From assembly GCA_028280635.1 (NCBI GenBank), contig JANQLM010000033.1, forward strand, positions 1 to 64,000: a DNA stretch of 64,000 nt, given 5' to 3'. A model generated the notes under the pieces. The model ran no database searches. It worked only from the letters and a program-made list of their open reading frames with translations, and was not told the DNA's origin. Positions 35,203 to 43,887 of the stretch are shown here, one piece after another. The position numbers and the translations under genes are program-made. The stretch's first letter is position 1. Each line of letters starts with the position of its first letter. This stretch comes from Halieaceae bacterium (GTDB taxonomy: Bacteria; Pseudomonadota; Gammaproteobacteria; Pseudomonadales; Halieaceae).

Positions 35203-35903
35203 GGGGCGGCTCTACCTCTCCTCGTTGCCTCGAATAATCGCGAATACAGGAATTTCTCCCCGTATTCTCATATATTGACACGGATTTCTTAAATTGTCTG
35301 CGGGAAAAGCTTTTTTTTATCGGCTAGCGTTATGCTGAAGGCCCATGAAGAGCGCGGGGAAAATCTGATTGGGGGGAAACGCCCGCTAGCAGGGCGTGGT
35401 GAAGGGCTAAAATGAAGAGTTGGGCGATAGCTTTTGCGTTCGTTAACTGGCCATACCACTTCGACAACGAAGACCTGAAGCAGTAGTAAAGGGTTCAGCC
35501 CTTTGTGCCCAGCGTCCGATAGCACTCTGAGTCGACGGCGGAGCCCGAAGAGAAAGCAGCTGAACCGCACCTCAGAATATGGGGCCAGCTCGCTGGTCGT
35601 ACAGTTATTGACAGTACTCCAAGGAAGCCACGCCATCGGGCGCGGCTTCTGAAACAGGCCCCAATTCACCGCGCCTTTCTGCAGCGGTGATTCCGGTGAC
35701 AGTTTACTTAACTCAGAGCACCAGCTTGCCCGCACTGAGATGTTAGTGAAGAAACCATGTTGCAAATAGTTCACTACAGCATTCGGCAGGCTAATCGTCA
35801 TAGAAGATCACTGGAGAACTGCACAGTCATTGCATTAGCAGTTGATAGCGCCCGCTATAGCTCTATGATGGAGCCTGCACGTGGACGGTAAACGGAAAGC
35901 AAA
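35203..35903. other. Intergenic region upstream of ietA with inverted repeat and GACAGTTTACT-type repeat
   Basis: About 700 bp separate the divergent ietA gene and the unknown gene at 35904. A 170-codon frame on the minus strand (35289-35801) has no recognisable product or start signal and is not called. The region holds an inverted repeat at 35242-35267, A/T-rich promoter-like DNA around 35265-35290, and a GGTGACAGTTTACTTAACTCA repeat copy at 35695-35715. Confidence 0.5.
35242..35267. promoter_or_regulatory. Inverted repeat upstream of ietA (candidate operator)
   Basis: GAATAC (35242-35247) and GTATTC (35262-35267) form 6-bp arms, extended by a GG/CC pair after one mismatch. It sits 40 bp before the ietA start, next to a TATATGA-like -10 region, so it could autoregulate the locus. 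Confidence 0.4.
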
Positions 35904-36770
35904 GTGATTTTTTCTGAGCTAGATTCACTTCTGTCCGTAGCGGAGAAGCTCCGAAACTATTTCTCTGCCGGCGGCAAAAAAGAAGAACTGTCGGTTGCAG
36001 GACGCTTTCTACGGCTCTTTGAGGCACATGGCGTACACAGAAATCAGATTCCACGCTTATTGCCAGACTTTCTCTCTTTGTCTGATGTCGAGACTGAACA
36101 GTCACTAACTAAAGCGCTTACAAACGAGGCATTGGATTTCTCTTGCGACCTGTTCTCCGTACGCAGAGATTGGATCGACGGCGCATCAGACCAGATCTAC
36201 CCACTTCACGATTTTTATAAGCAACCTAGCGAATTCAGAGAGTTCGTAAGCACCATCGCAAGCAACACGAAGACGAACCCTCTTGGCATGGTTCTTAGAG
36301 CGGAGTCAGAGAAGTTTGAAGACACTGCACTGATCATCCTCCAGGAAGGGGTTGCCTTCTTGGGCGAAACTCCAATCTATCGCTACCACATCTGCAATAA
36401 CTGGATGGATTCTTACTGGAAAAGTCGCGCATACCTTACAGCTTGCATAGCGATCGCCTGGGGTATCGACTTCTACCTGTCCGGGCGAGAAACCGATATT
36501 GCAACTGTAAGAATGTACAACGAAGGGGAGAACTTTCTTGGTTGCGGCGCTAATGGCGTCTACTCTTTAAAAGGAGCCAGGTGGTATCCCGAAGACATGG
36601 CACTTGTGCCAGCCAAATACCTTGAAGGGATTAACCCCGAAGTTGAAAACTATGGGATTCGCTCCGCTCTGGAGCTCTGGCTAGAACTAGAATCCAATGG
36701 CTTTATGAAAACCGGCCTACCGTACAACTCAGTGAGGAGTGAGTTCGAAGCGGCACTCAGTTCTATATGA
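35904..36770 (+). CDS. Uncharacterised protein in the tRNA-Arg segment
   Basis: 288 residues from a GTG at 35904; the start is uncertain because no strong ribosome-binding site precedes it. It is soluble, with no signal peptide or membrane span. The first about 95 residues are helical and look like a small recognition or HTH-like domain (GRFLRLFEAHGVHRNQIPRLLPDFLSLSDVETEQSL... LFSVRRDWIDGASDQIY). The rest is mixed with aromatic-rich stretches (YRYHICNNWMDSYWKSRAYLTACIAIAWGIDFYL). It is not recognised. It diverges from ietA by 700 bp and converges on the GMC gene. Its A/T-richer base use matches ietAS and not the host genes, so it may be a passenger or an accessory defence gene. Confidence 0.65.
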   Translation: MIFSELDSLLSVAEKLRNYFSAGGKKEELSVAGRFLRLFEAHGVHRNQIPRLLPDFLSLSDVETEQSLTKALTNEALDFSCDLFSVRRDWIDGASDQIYPLHDFYKQPSEFREFVSTIASNTKTNPLGMVLRAESEKFEDTALIILQEGVAFLGETPIYRYHICNNWMDSYWKSRAYLTACIAIAWGIDFYLSGRETDIATVRMYNEGENFLGCGANGVYSLKGARWYPEDMALVPAKYLEGINPEVENYGIRSALELWLELESNGFMKTGLPYNSVRSEFEAALSSI

Positions 36771-36904
36771 CTCTGAATTCCAGGGGCAGTTTACTCAATT
36801 CAAGAAAACGAGGGTTTGAGTAGAGGCCTCCCTATTGACGCCGGAACCGTCCCCGCGACCTCAGTTGGCAGCACAACTCCCGATGCTTCGCCAGTACCAC
36901 AGCG

Positions 36905-38512
36905 CTACAAAGAACCATCCAGCATGAACGACGCACCCTGCTCGGCAATCATGACGGTGGGCGCGTTGGTGTTGCCGGAGGTGATGGTGGGCATGATGGA
37001 CGCATCAATCACACGCAGTCCACCAATGCCGTGCACCTGCAGCCGATCGTTCACTACCGCCAGGGGATCGCTGCCCATCTTGCAGGTTCCCACCGGGTGA
37101 AAAATCGTCGTTCCCAGGTCGCCCGCAGCACGCATCAAATCCTCATCCGAGGTGATATCCAGGCCCGGCTTCAGTTCTTCCGGCGCGAACGGTTTCAGCG
37201 CCTCGGCAGCCATGATGCGCCGGGTAAACTTCAGCCCATCCAGCGCCACCTTCCTGTCCTCTGCCGTGGAGAGGTAATTGAGCGTGATAGCTGGATAGTC
37301 TTCCGAGCGTGGCGAGGTGATGCGAACGTGCCCGCGGCTGGACGGGCGCAGGTTACAGACCGAGGGCGTGATGGCGTTGAACGGATGCAAGGGATCGCCA
37401 AACTTGTCCAGCGACAGGGGCTGTACATGCCATTCTATATTGGCGGAAGGCTGCGAGGGGTCACTATAGGCGAAGGCTCCCAGTTGGGACGGTGGCATGG
37501 TCAGGGGTCCGCGTCTGCGGGTGAAGTACTCCATACCCATGGCCAGCTTGCCGAACAGGGAGTTCATCCGCTGGTTCAGGGTCACCGTGTTACTGACCCG
37601 GTACATCGTGCGTATCTGCAGGTGATCCTGCAGGTTCTCACCTACCCCCGGCAAGTCGCGGACCACATCAATGCCCAGCTCATTCAACAGCGAGGCAGGT
37701 CCAACACCTGACAGTTGCAGCAACTGGGGCGAACCGATCGCACCCGCAGCCAACACCAGTTCCCTGCGCGACTCGAAGCGGAGAGTTTCGCGCCCGGTGC
37801 GCACTTCTACCCCGGTAGCGCGCAACTGGTCGGCACCATCGGCAAACAGCAGCCGCTGTGCGTGCGCGCCGGTGATCACGGTGAGGTTGGAGCGTTTCTG
37901 CACAGGACGCAGGAACGCCCGGGTAGCACTCCAACGGCGTCCGCGACGCTGGTTGACCTGGAAGTAGGCGTTGCCAAAATTGTCGCCACGATTGAATTCC
38001 TCGATCCTGGGAATCCCGGCCTCGGCGGCCGCATCGCGCCAGGCGTCGAGAATCTCCCAGTCGACCCGGCGTTCTTCCACATGCAGTTCGCCGTCGGCGC
38101 CGTGAAATTCATCTGCCCCATGCTGGTAGCGCTCGGACTTCCTGAACAGCGGCAGCACCTCATCCCAGGACCAGCCACGGTTCCCCAGGGACGCCCAGTG
38201 ATCGTAGTCGCTGCGCTGGCCGCGCATGTAAATCATGGCGTTAATGGAAGAGCATCCGCCCAGCACGCGGCCGCGCGCATAGCCAATGCTGCGCCCATTC
38301 AGGCCGGGGTCCGGTTCAATTTGGTAGCACCAGTCAGTCCGCGGATTGTTGATGGTGTAGAGATAGCCAGCGGGAATATCGATCCAGAAATAATTGTCCT
38401 TGCCGCCGGCTTCCAGTAGCAGGACCTGGTTACGAGGGTCTGCGGAGAGGCGATTGGCCAGCACGCAACCAGCGGTACCCGCTCCCACGATAATGTAATC
38501 AAAAACTTTCAC
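36905..38512 (-). CDS. GMC-family FAD oxidoreductase (choline dehydrogenase-like)
   Basis: 535 residues. The N-terminal FAD-binding motif is [20 protein letters not shown] signatures are [19 protein letters not shown] and [18 protein letters not shown]; the C-terminal catalytic His and Asn lie in [10 protein letters not shown] and [17 protein letters not shown]. Family members oxidise alcohols such as choline, glucose or long-chain alcohols, using FAD and passing electrons to a membrane acceptor or oxygen. No signal peptide is seen. It is alone on the minus strand inside the tRNA-flanked segment and has host-like base composition. The substrate cannot be assigned. Confidence 0.9.
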   Translation of the reverse strand: MKVFDYIIVGAGTAGCVLANRLSADPRNQVLLLEAGGKDNYFWIDIPAGYLYTINNPRTDWCYQIEPDPGLNGRSIGYARGRVLGGCSSINAMIYMRGQRSDYDHWASLGNRGWSWDEVLPLFRKSERYQHGADEFHGADGELHVEERRVDWEILDAWRDAAAEAGIPRIEEFNRGDNFGNAYFQVNQRRGRRWSATRAFLRPVQKRSNLTVITGAHAQRLLFADGADQLRATGVEVRTGRETLRFESRRELVLAAGAIGSPQLLQLSGVGPASLLNELGIDVVRDLPGVGENLQDHLQIRTMYRVSNTVTLNQRMNSLFGKLAMGMEYFTRRRGPLTMPPSQLGAFAYSDPSQPSANIEWHVQPLSLDKFGDPLHPFNAITPSVCNLRPSSRGHVRITSPRSEDYPAITLNYLSTAEDRKVALDGLKFTRRIMAAEALKPFAPEELKPGLDITSDEDLMRAAGDLGTTIFHPVGTCKMGSDPLAVVNDRLQVHGIGGLRVIDASIMPTITSGNTNAPTVMIAEQGASFMLDGSL

Positions 38513-38995
38513 GGTCTTCCAAAGTTAAGCTGAGCGGCCAGAATACCACCTACATCAGGATGAAACGCGCTTGAAAACCGAGTTCAGGATAAGGTTTGCC
38601 CCAGCGCTTCCCGAGGCGCTCCCGCAACCGTGGCCCAATGACCCGTCCCTGCGCAGATGTAACAAACAGCAAGACCAAAATTCGTACTTAAAACAATGGA
38701 AGGTAAATTGGAATTTTGCCGGCTGCGCCGAAAGACGGTGGCAGTTTACCTGGGAATTACTGGGGGCAGTTTGGAGTTCCTCCGATAGATCGGACATTCC
38801 AACCAAGAGGCAATCTTACGTACGGAGTGACCGATAACCAAACGAAAAGCCTTCATCCAGGCCTGTGTATTTGGAGTCAGAGCCCTTTTCTTCTGAATGA
38901 GTAAACTGTCACTGCTATACGCATGAACACGGTGCGGGCCAACCTGGGCTGGGAACCTTACGAACCGATCTCACTGAGATAGATGTGCCGATGAA
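38513..38995. other. Non-coding gap rich in GCAGTTTACC-type repeats
   Basis: No gene is supported in these 483 bp. Three related short sequences occur: GGTGGCAGTTTACCTGGGAATTAC (38737-38760), CTGGGGGCAGTTTGGAGTTCC (38760-38780) and the inverted form GAATGAGTAAACTGTCACTG (38895-38914). They look like decayed mobile-element or RAYT-associated repeats. Confidence 0.5.
38737..38914. repeat. Cluster of short GACAGTTTACT-like repeats
   Basis: Copies at 38737, 38760 and, inverted, 38895 share the core GGCAGTTT(ACC/ACT) with copies at 35695-35715 and 36783-36804. All lie inside the tRNA-Arg segment. Similar sequences often flank REP-associated transposase genes, but no such gene is present here. Confidence 0.45.
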
Positions 38996-39397
38996 ATGAG
39001 TCACTACGCGCTGCTGGCTGATGCGGTCCTACTACTCCACTTCTGCTTTGTTGTATTCGTTGTGATCGGGCTTGTGCTGATCCTTACCGGCGCTGCCATG
39101 CGCTGGCAATGGATTCGCAACGGCTGGTTCCGGCTGGCGCACCTGGTCGCCATTTGCGTGGTGGTTGCCCAGGCCTGGCTGGGCCAGACCTGCCCACTCA
39201 CCATCCTGGAGATGTGGCTGCGCAAACAGGCCGGGCAAGACGGTTACGAGGGCCGCTTTATCCAGCACTGGGTGGGCGAGTTGCTCTACTACACAGCGCC
39301 GCCCTGGATATTCGTGATGCTGTACACAGTGTTCGCGTTGTTGGTTCTAGCAGCCTGGTGGGCCTTCCCACCTCGGCTGCCGTGGAAGCGCCAGTGA
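38996..39397 (+). CDS. DUF2784 family membrane protein
   Basis: 133 residues with four hydrophobic helices: the first two around LLADAVLLLHFCFVVFVVIGLVLILTGA, then the characteristic WFRLAHLVAICVVVAQAWLGQTCPLTILEMWLR stretch and a last helix (IFVMLYTVFALLVLAAWWAFPP). The AQAWLGQTCPLTILE motif defines DUF2784. Function unknown. It is the last gene before the right att-like repeat. Confidence 0.85.
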   Translation: MSHYALLADAVLLLHFCFVVFVVIGLVLILTGAAMRWQWIRNGWFRLAHLVAICVVVAQAWLGQTCPLTILEMWLRKQAGQDGYEGRFIQHWVGELLYYTAPPWIFVMLYTVFALLVLAAWWAFPPRLPWKRQ

Positions 39398-39435
39398 CGC
39401 ACCGGCGCTAACCGGCGCAAGGCCCTCCTGAGACA

Positions 39436-39464
39436 CAGGTTCGAATCCTCTCGGACGGACCATA
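39436..39464 (+). repeat. Right att-like repeat: partial tRNA-Arg 3' end
   Basis: CAGGTTCGAATCCTCTCGG (39436-39454) and the following ACGGACCATA repeat the tRNA-Arg T arm and 3' end (31405-31433). The 60 bases upstream cannot form the rest of a tRNA, so this is a fragment and not a second gene. It marks a likely right boundary of an about 8-kb insert. Confidence 0.6.
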
Positions 39465-39573
39465 CTCTGGAGCGTGTCACTGTTTCTCGGAGCTTTCCGT
39501 GACAGCACTTTCTTCCCCGAAGGCGGACGTTCGTACAATCTTCGTTGGACGTGCGATTTCGTTCTGTGCTTAA

Positions 39574-40059
39574 TCATTCGACCCAAGCGTTAAAAGCCTC
39601 TTGAAGTTCCTCTGCGACGGTTGGTCTATCGCGCCTCCTTCTGGCGCCGAGATGCTCGTTGCGCAGATCCTCCATAAATCGCGCCCACATTTCGGGGCCG
39701 CCCTCTTCAAGGAGTTGCGCTCGGATGGAGTATTGCTGCGTTGAATGAAGCCATCGCCGGCCCCAAGCGCCGAGGTGGACGAAGAGCGGTACGAGGGAGA
39801 TCGATTTTTCGGTGAGAGAGTAAAGCGCTTTCTGCTTGTGAGATGGATCGTCTGCTTTCGTCAGCATGCCGGCATCGACCAGCTTTTTCAGCCGATCCGC
39901 CAACAAGTTTGACGAAATCCCCTCGTCGGACTGGGACAAGAGCGTGCCATAGGTCCGCCGATTACCGAACATTACGTCCCGCAGCAGGACCAAACTCCAA
40001 CGGTCACCGAGCAGTTCGACGGTCAGATTGATCGGACATCCTGAACGCTGATCGGTCAC
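39574..40059 (-). CDS. HxlR-family winged-helix regulator
   Basis: 161 residues. The conserved N-terminal Cys (SGCPINLTVELLGDRWSLVLLRDVMFG), the wing region (GISSNLLADRLKKLVDAGMLTK) and YSLTEKSISLVPLFVHLGAWG are hallmarks of HxlR. Family members bind DNA as dimers and often sense quinones, aldehydes or oxidants through the Cys. It diverges from the NTF2-NTF2-VOC gene with a 98-bp gap, so it probably controls it. Confidence 0.88.
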   Translation of the reverse strand: MTDQRSGCPINLTVELLGDRWSLVLLRDVMFGNRRTYGTLLSQSDEGISSNLLADRLKKLVDAGMLTKADDPSHKQKALYSLTEKSISLVPLFVHLGAWGRRWLHSTQQYSIRAQLLEEGGPEMWARFMEDLRNEHLGARRRRDRPTVAEELQEAFNAWVE

Positions 40060-40080
40060 GGCGGCATCGCTCCACTCCTT

Positions 40081-40128
40081 AAACCACTTGCATTATCGCG
40101 GTAGTTAGCTCATTCTCCAACTACTTGC
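40081..40128. promoter_or_regulatory. Direct repeats in the HxlR/NTF2-VOC promoter
   Basis: AACCACTTGCA (40081-40091) and AACTACTTGCA (40118-40128) are near-identical direct repeats 37 bp apart in the 98-bp divergent gap. They are candidate operator sites for the HxlR regulator. Confidence 0.4.
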
Positions 40129-40157
40129 AAACCCGCACTAGTTGAGAAGGGTGCGCG

Positions 40158-41333
40158 ATGGCTGAAGCATCGACAATTCAGGAGAAGGTCCGCGCGGTGT
40201 TCGATGCCTACCTGGCGCGAGACCCTGACGCGTTCCTGGCACAACTGCACCCGGGCTTCTCGTTCACCAGCCCCTATGACAACGCCATCGATCGAGACGC
40301 CTTCATGGAACGTTGTTGGCCGGGAAACCACTCGCTGACGGCGCATGAGTTGAAACATGTCAGCACGGATGGCGAGACGGCGTTTGTGCTCTACGAACTA
40401 GGGACCACGGCAGGAGAGACATATCGCAATGTCGAGCGGCTCACCTTCCGCGATGGCCTGCTCTACCACGTCGAGGTGTATTTCGGCGACCCGCCAGCGG
40501 GACATGGCCGCTGGAAAAGCAACGACATCCGCGCAGCAGCTATGGTTCGCAAGCTGATAGAAGATCGGTATCAGGCCATCCGCCTCAAGGACACGGAGAC
40601 CGCGATGGCCCAGGTTATCGAAGACATCGTGATGTTCGACGTGGTCGAGCCACTCCGTCACACCAGCGCGAAGGCCGTGCGACAACGCGAGCAGGAATGG
40701 TTCGACGGCTTTGACGGCCCAGTCAGCGTTGAACTCAAAGACCTGGTTGTGTCGGCCGATGGCGATACGGCGTTTGCCCACAGCCTGAACCGGTATTCGG
40801 GGGATTTGAAATCCGGCAGTTCAACCGATATGTGGGTGCGCCATACGTCCTGCTACCGACTTAGAGAGCATGGCTGGCAGTTGGTGCATGAGCACCTGTC
40901 CGTTCCCTTCGATCCACAAACCGGCAAGTGGTCACTTGATGCACAGCCTTCCGAGAGCGAGGCCAAGCACGCAGCCGCAAATGCAGGTACATCGATCCAG
41001 CAGATCTACGGCCAGCTCAATTGTGCCGACCTGTCCGTCAGTGAAGCATGGTTCGGGAAGCTGTTCGGACGCGTACCCGACGCCAAACCCATGGCAGGGC
41101 TCGCCGAGTGGCATCATCGTGGCGCTGGCGGACTCCAACTCTTCGAGAGCCGCGAACATGCCGGACACGGAACACTCACCATTATCGTGAGCGACCTTCA
41201 GGCAGAACACGAACGGCTCAGGCTGGCTGGCCTCGCACCCAGCTCTATAGAGCCGGCAACTTCAACGAGCCTGGTGCGAATGAAAGACCCGGACGGCAAC
41301 TTGATCGTCTTGGCGCAACCTGGCGAGGCCTGA
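40158..41333 (+). CDS. Three-domain NTF2-like / NTF2-like / VOC (glyoxalase-fold) protein
   Basis: 391 residues. Residues about 5-115 are a SnoaL-like NTF2 domain (VRAVFDAYLARDPDAFLAQLHPGFSFTSPYDNAIDRDAFMERCW). About 130-260 are a second NTF2/ketosteroid-isomerase-like domain (IEDRYQAIRLKDTETAMAQVIEDIVMFDVVEPL ... YRLREHGWQLVHEHLSVPF). About 283-391 are a VOC domain (YGQLNCADLSVSEAWFGKLFGRVPDAKPMAGLAEW ... VRMKDPDGNLIVLAQ). Tandem NTF2-VOC fusions are uncommon; together they suggest an enzyme or binding protein for a small hydrophobic or electrophilic compound. It is exported? No signal peptide is seen, so it is cytoplasmic. Control by the divergent HxlR gene is likely. Confidence 0.8.
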   Translation: MAEASTIQEKVRAVFDAYLARDPDAFLAQLHPGFSFTSPYDNAIDRDAFMERCWPGNHSLTAHELKHVSTDGETAFVLYELGTTAGETYRNVERLTFRDGLLYHVEVYFGDPPAGHGRWKSNDIRAAAMVRKLIEDRYQAIRLKDTETAMAQVIEDIVMFDVVEPLRHTSAKAVRQREQEWFDGFDGPVSVELKDLVVSADGDTAFAHSLNRYSGDLKSGSSTDMWVRHTSCYRLREHGWQLVHEHLSVPFDPQTGKWSLDAQPSESEAKHAAANAGTSIQQIYGQLNCADLSVSEAWFGKLFGRVPDAKPMAGLAEWHHRGAGGLQLFESREHAGHGTLTIIVSDLQAEHERLRLAGLAPSSIEPATSTSLVRMKDPDGNLIVLAQPGEA

Positions 41334-41638
41334 ACAGACCCCATATCCGTATTGGACGAATATCAGACTTTCGAGTTCTGGGCGTTCTGGAAACAGTCTA
41401 CTCAACTGCGAGTGTTGTTTTTAGAGTGTCATACATGCCAACTGGGCTGCGAGCTCAAAAAACCCCAGAGCGGCGAGTGGATTCCACAAACTGTCCCGAA
41501 TTCCCAGAGTACTGCACGTAAGTTGCCGTGTGCTGTATTTCGCCCGACTGAGATTGCGGTTAGCCTAGTTGAGAGTCAGGTAGGTGATGGCCTGGCTCCT
41601 ATAAACAATAAAATCAAAAACACATAAGCGAGTATTTT
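41334..41638. other. Gap before the second TonB receptor
   Basis: These 305 bp show no supported gene; short frames here lack any known pattern. An A/T-rich stretch just before 41639 (AACAATAAAATCAAAAACACATAAG) may hold the promoter of the receptor gene. Confidence 0.45.
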
Positions 41639-43861
41639 GTGGTGGCAACCAATCTCGGGAAAGGCGCATTTGCCGTTGCTGTGCTGTGGGCGCTGACGGC
41701 CGCCCCGGCAGCGGCACAGGGATCAGCCCTGTTGGAGGAAGTCAGGGTCACTGCGCAGAAGAAGGGGGTTGGGGAAGATATTCAATCGGTTCCCATTTCC
41801 ATCTCAGCGTTTACTGGCGATCAGGTGGAGGCCATGTTCGCCACGACCCTGACGGATATCGGCCTGATGACGCCGAACGCCAGCCTGACAGAAATCCCCA
41901 CCTTTCCCGGTGTGGCAAATTTTGTTATCCGCGGCATGGGCACGGTGGGCCAGAGCATCCCGTCTGCCGACCCCGCGGTGGGTATCGTCGTTGACGGTGT
42001 GTCATTTGGCACCATCTACGGCGTAAATACCGACCTGTTCGATCTCGAGTCAATCGAAGTGCTTCGGGGCCCGCAGGGAACACTTTTCGGCAGGAATGTC
42101 ACAGGCGGGGCGGTCGTCATACGCACCCGCCGCCCCAATCATGATGAGTTTGAGGGCGAGGTGCGCGCCTCCTATGGGAACTATTCCCAGACAAACTTCT
42201 CAGCGGCGGTCTCAGGGCCACTGAATGACCAATTTGCGGCAAAGTTTTCTGTCCTGAGCAAAGACCGTGATGGTTACTACGACAACGAACACCCTACCCT
42301 GAACCTACGCGACCAGGGCAGGTCAGAGACGCTATTGATTCGCCCGGCAATCAGCTTTGAGAACGACAGCTTTGATGCCACCCTGATTTTTGAAGACGGC
42401 AGCATCGATGCTGATGGCCTGAGTTCGATTACCTGGGAGGTGGATGGTGAAGTGCTGTTCGACCCCTATGACGAAAGGCTCACCATTCAGGATGAAATCG
42501 GCTTTAGCGAACTTGACTGGAACCAGCTCAGCCTCGAGGCAAACTGGGATGTCTGGGGCGGCAAGGCCACCGGCGTTTTTGGATGGCGGGATCTCGAGCA
42601 GTCCATGCACTCCGACGTAGATGGCGCGCCGGGCGCCCGCTTCCACTTTGCCAACGGGACCAGCCTTGAGCAAGACCAGCTCAGCCTGGAGCTGAGGTGG
42701 TCCGGCGCCGTGTCAGACAGCACCACCCTGACAACCGGGGTGTACGGTTTTGACCAGAGCTATACCTACGCCGAGCGCCGCATTCTGACAGATGCCGTGG
42801 ACCGTCGCGGCGTGTCCACCATTGATCATTCGACATTCGGGGTTTTCGCTCAGGTGGATATCGCTTTTTCAGAGGCGTGGTCCCTGATTCTTGGCGGCCG
42901 TTACACGATCGAGGAGAAGGACGCGGCCATCGGTGTAATTGGCGATCCAAACGCAACGGGCAACTGTGCCACCCAGGCGCCGCCGCTCGCCTCCAGCTTG
43001 CCGCAAAGCTTGTCAGACTGTGTCGCCGCTCTAGACGACGGCGAAGAATGGTCCAACTTTACACCGAAGGTGGGGATCAACTGGAACGTCAACGATGACA
43101 TTCTGGTGTTCGCCAGCTACACCCGAGGCTTCCGCAGTGGTGGATACAACGTTCGTTTCACCGACCTGAGCTTCGTGACAAATCCCTCCAACCCCGACAG
43201 CACGCCGGGCCCCTATAACGAGGAGTCCGTTGATGCCTATGAAATAGGCGTTAAATCGATGTTTTACTACGGCCGCGTGATACTCAATGTGTCGGTGTTT
43301 GATAACGAATATGAAGATCTGCAGCGTACATCGTTAAACGATGCCGGCGGCCAGGAGATTCTGAATGCCGCTGAAGCGTCGATTCGTGGCCTCGAGATCG
43401 ACACCACTATCGGCGTTTCTAAATACATCGTGTTGCAGGCCGGCCTTGGTTACACCGACGCCAGCTACGACAGTTTTGACTCAGCAGTGGCTGCTTCCGG
43501 CGTGGATGTGGATGATTTGAAACTGGTGTTGGTGCCGGAACTCACTTACAGCGCGGCAGCGACCATCGATTTCCCGATTGATGAGGTCTCGTTCCTGTCA
43601 TGGCGCACGTCATACACGAACGTAGACGATACCTTTAGCGACGACTTCAACCAGGCGCCAGCCGACGGGTACTTTATTATCGACTCAAGCCTGACCTACA
43701 GTCATGAGAACGGGCTGTCCTTATCGGTGTTTGGCAAGAACATTACCGATGAGGTGTATTACGACTTTGGCACAAACTTCAGTACGAGCGCACTGGGTGT
43801 GAGGAGCTTCTGGCAAACTCCCCCCCGAACCTGGGGCGTGGAGGCTACCTACGAATTCTAG
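41639..43861 (+). CDS. TonB-dependent outer-membrane receptor
   Basis: 740 residues from a GTG at 41639 (a second GTG follows directly). A signal peptide (FAVAVLWALTAAPAAAQG) precedes a plug with LLEEVRVTAQKKGVGEDIQSVPISISAFTGDQ, VIRGMGTVGQSIPSADPAVGIVVDGV and LRGPQGTLFGRNVTGGAVVIRTRRP. The barrel ends WGVEATYEF with the C-terminal Phe. The sequence type (VTAQKK...QSVPISI) is that of the large proteobacterial family of receptors of unknown substrates, often for lipids, aromatics or plant compounds. No ligand clue is nearby; the convergent neighbours are fatty-acyl-reductase-like. Confidence 0.88.
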   Translation: MVATNLGKGAFAVAVLWALTAAPAAAQGSALLEEVRVTAQKKGVGEDIQSVPISISAFTGDQVEAMFATTLTDIGLMTPNASLTEIPTFPGVANFVIRGMGTVGQSIPSADPAVGIVVDGVSFGTIYGVNTDLFDLESIEVLRGPQGTLFGRNVTGGAVVIRTRRPNHDEFEGEVRASYGNYSQTNFSAAVSGPLNDQFAAKFSVLSKDRDGYYDNEHPTLNLRDQGRSETLLIRPAISFENDSFDATLIFEDGSIDADGLSSITWEVDGEVLFDPYDERLTIQDEIGFSELDWNQLSLEANWDVWGGKATGVFGWRDLEQSMHSDVDGAPGARFHFANGTSLEQDQLSLELRWSGAVSDSTTLTTGVYGFDQSYTYAERRILTDAVDRRGVSTIDHSTFGVFAQVDIAFSEAWSLILGGRYTIEEKDAAIGVIGDPNATGNCATQAPPLASSLPQSLSDCVAALDDGEEWSNFTPKVGINWNVNDDILVFASYTRGFRSGGYNVRFTDLSFVTNPSNPDSTPGPYNEESVDAYEIGVKSMFYYGRVILNVSVFDNEYEDLQRTSLNDAGGQEILNAAEASIRGLEIDTTIGVSKYIVLQAGLGYTDASYDSFDSAVAASGVDVDDLKLVLVPELTYSAAATIDFPIDEVSFLSWRTSYTNVDDTFSDDFNQAPADGYFIIDSSLTYSHENGLSLSVFGKNITDEVYYDFGTNFSTSALGVRSFWQTPPRTWGVEATYEF

Positions 43862-43887
43862 GGGCTCCGGTGCTACTGGGGTTCTAT

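Noticed and set aside
35289-35801. 170-codon minus-strand frame between ietA and the unknown gene
   Set aside because: No known domain, odd composition, no ribosome-binding site, and it spans a GACAGTTTACT-type repeat.
39390-39464. Second tRNA-Arg gene
   Set aside because: Only the T arm and 3' end are present, the T stem has a mismatch and no acceptor or anticodon arm exists upstream.
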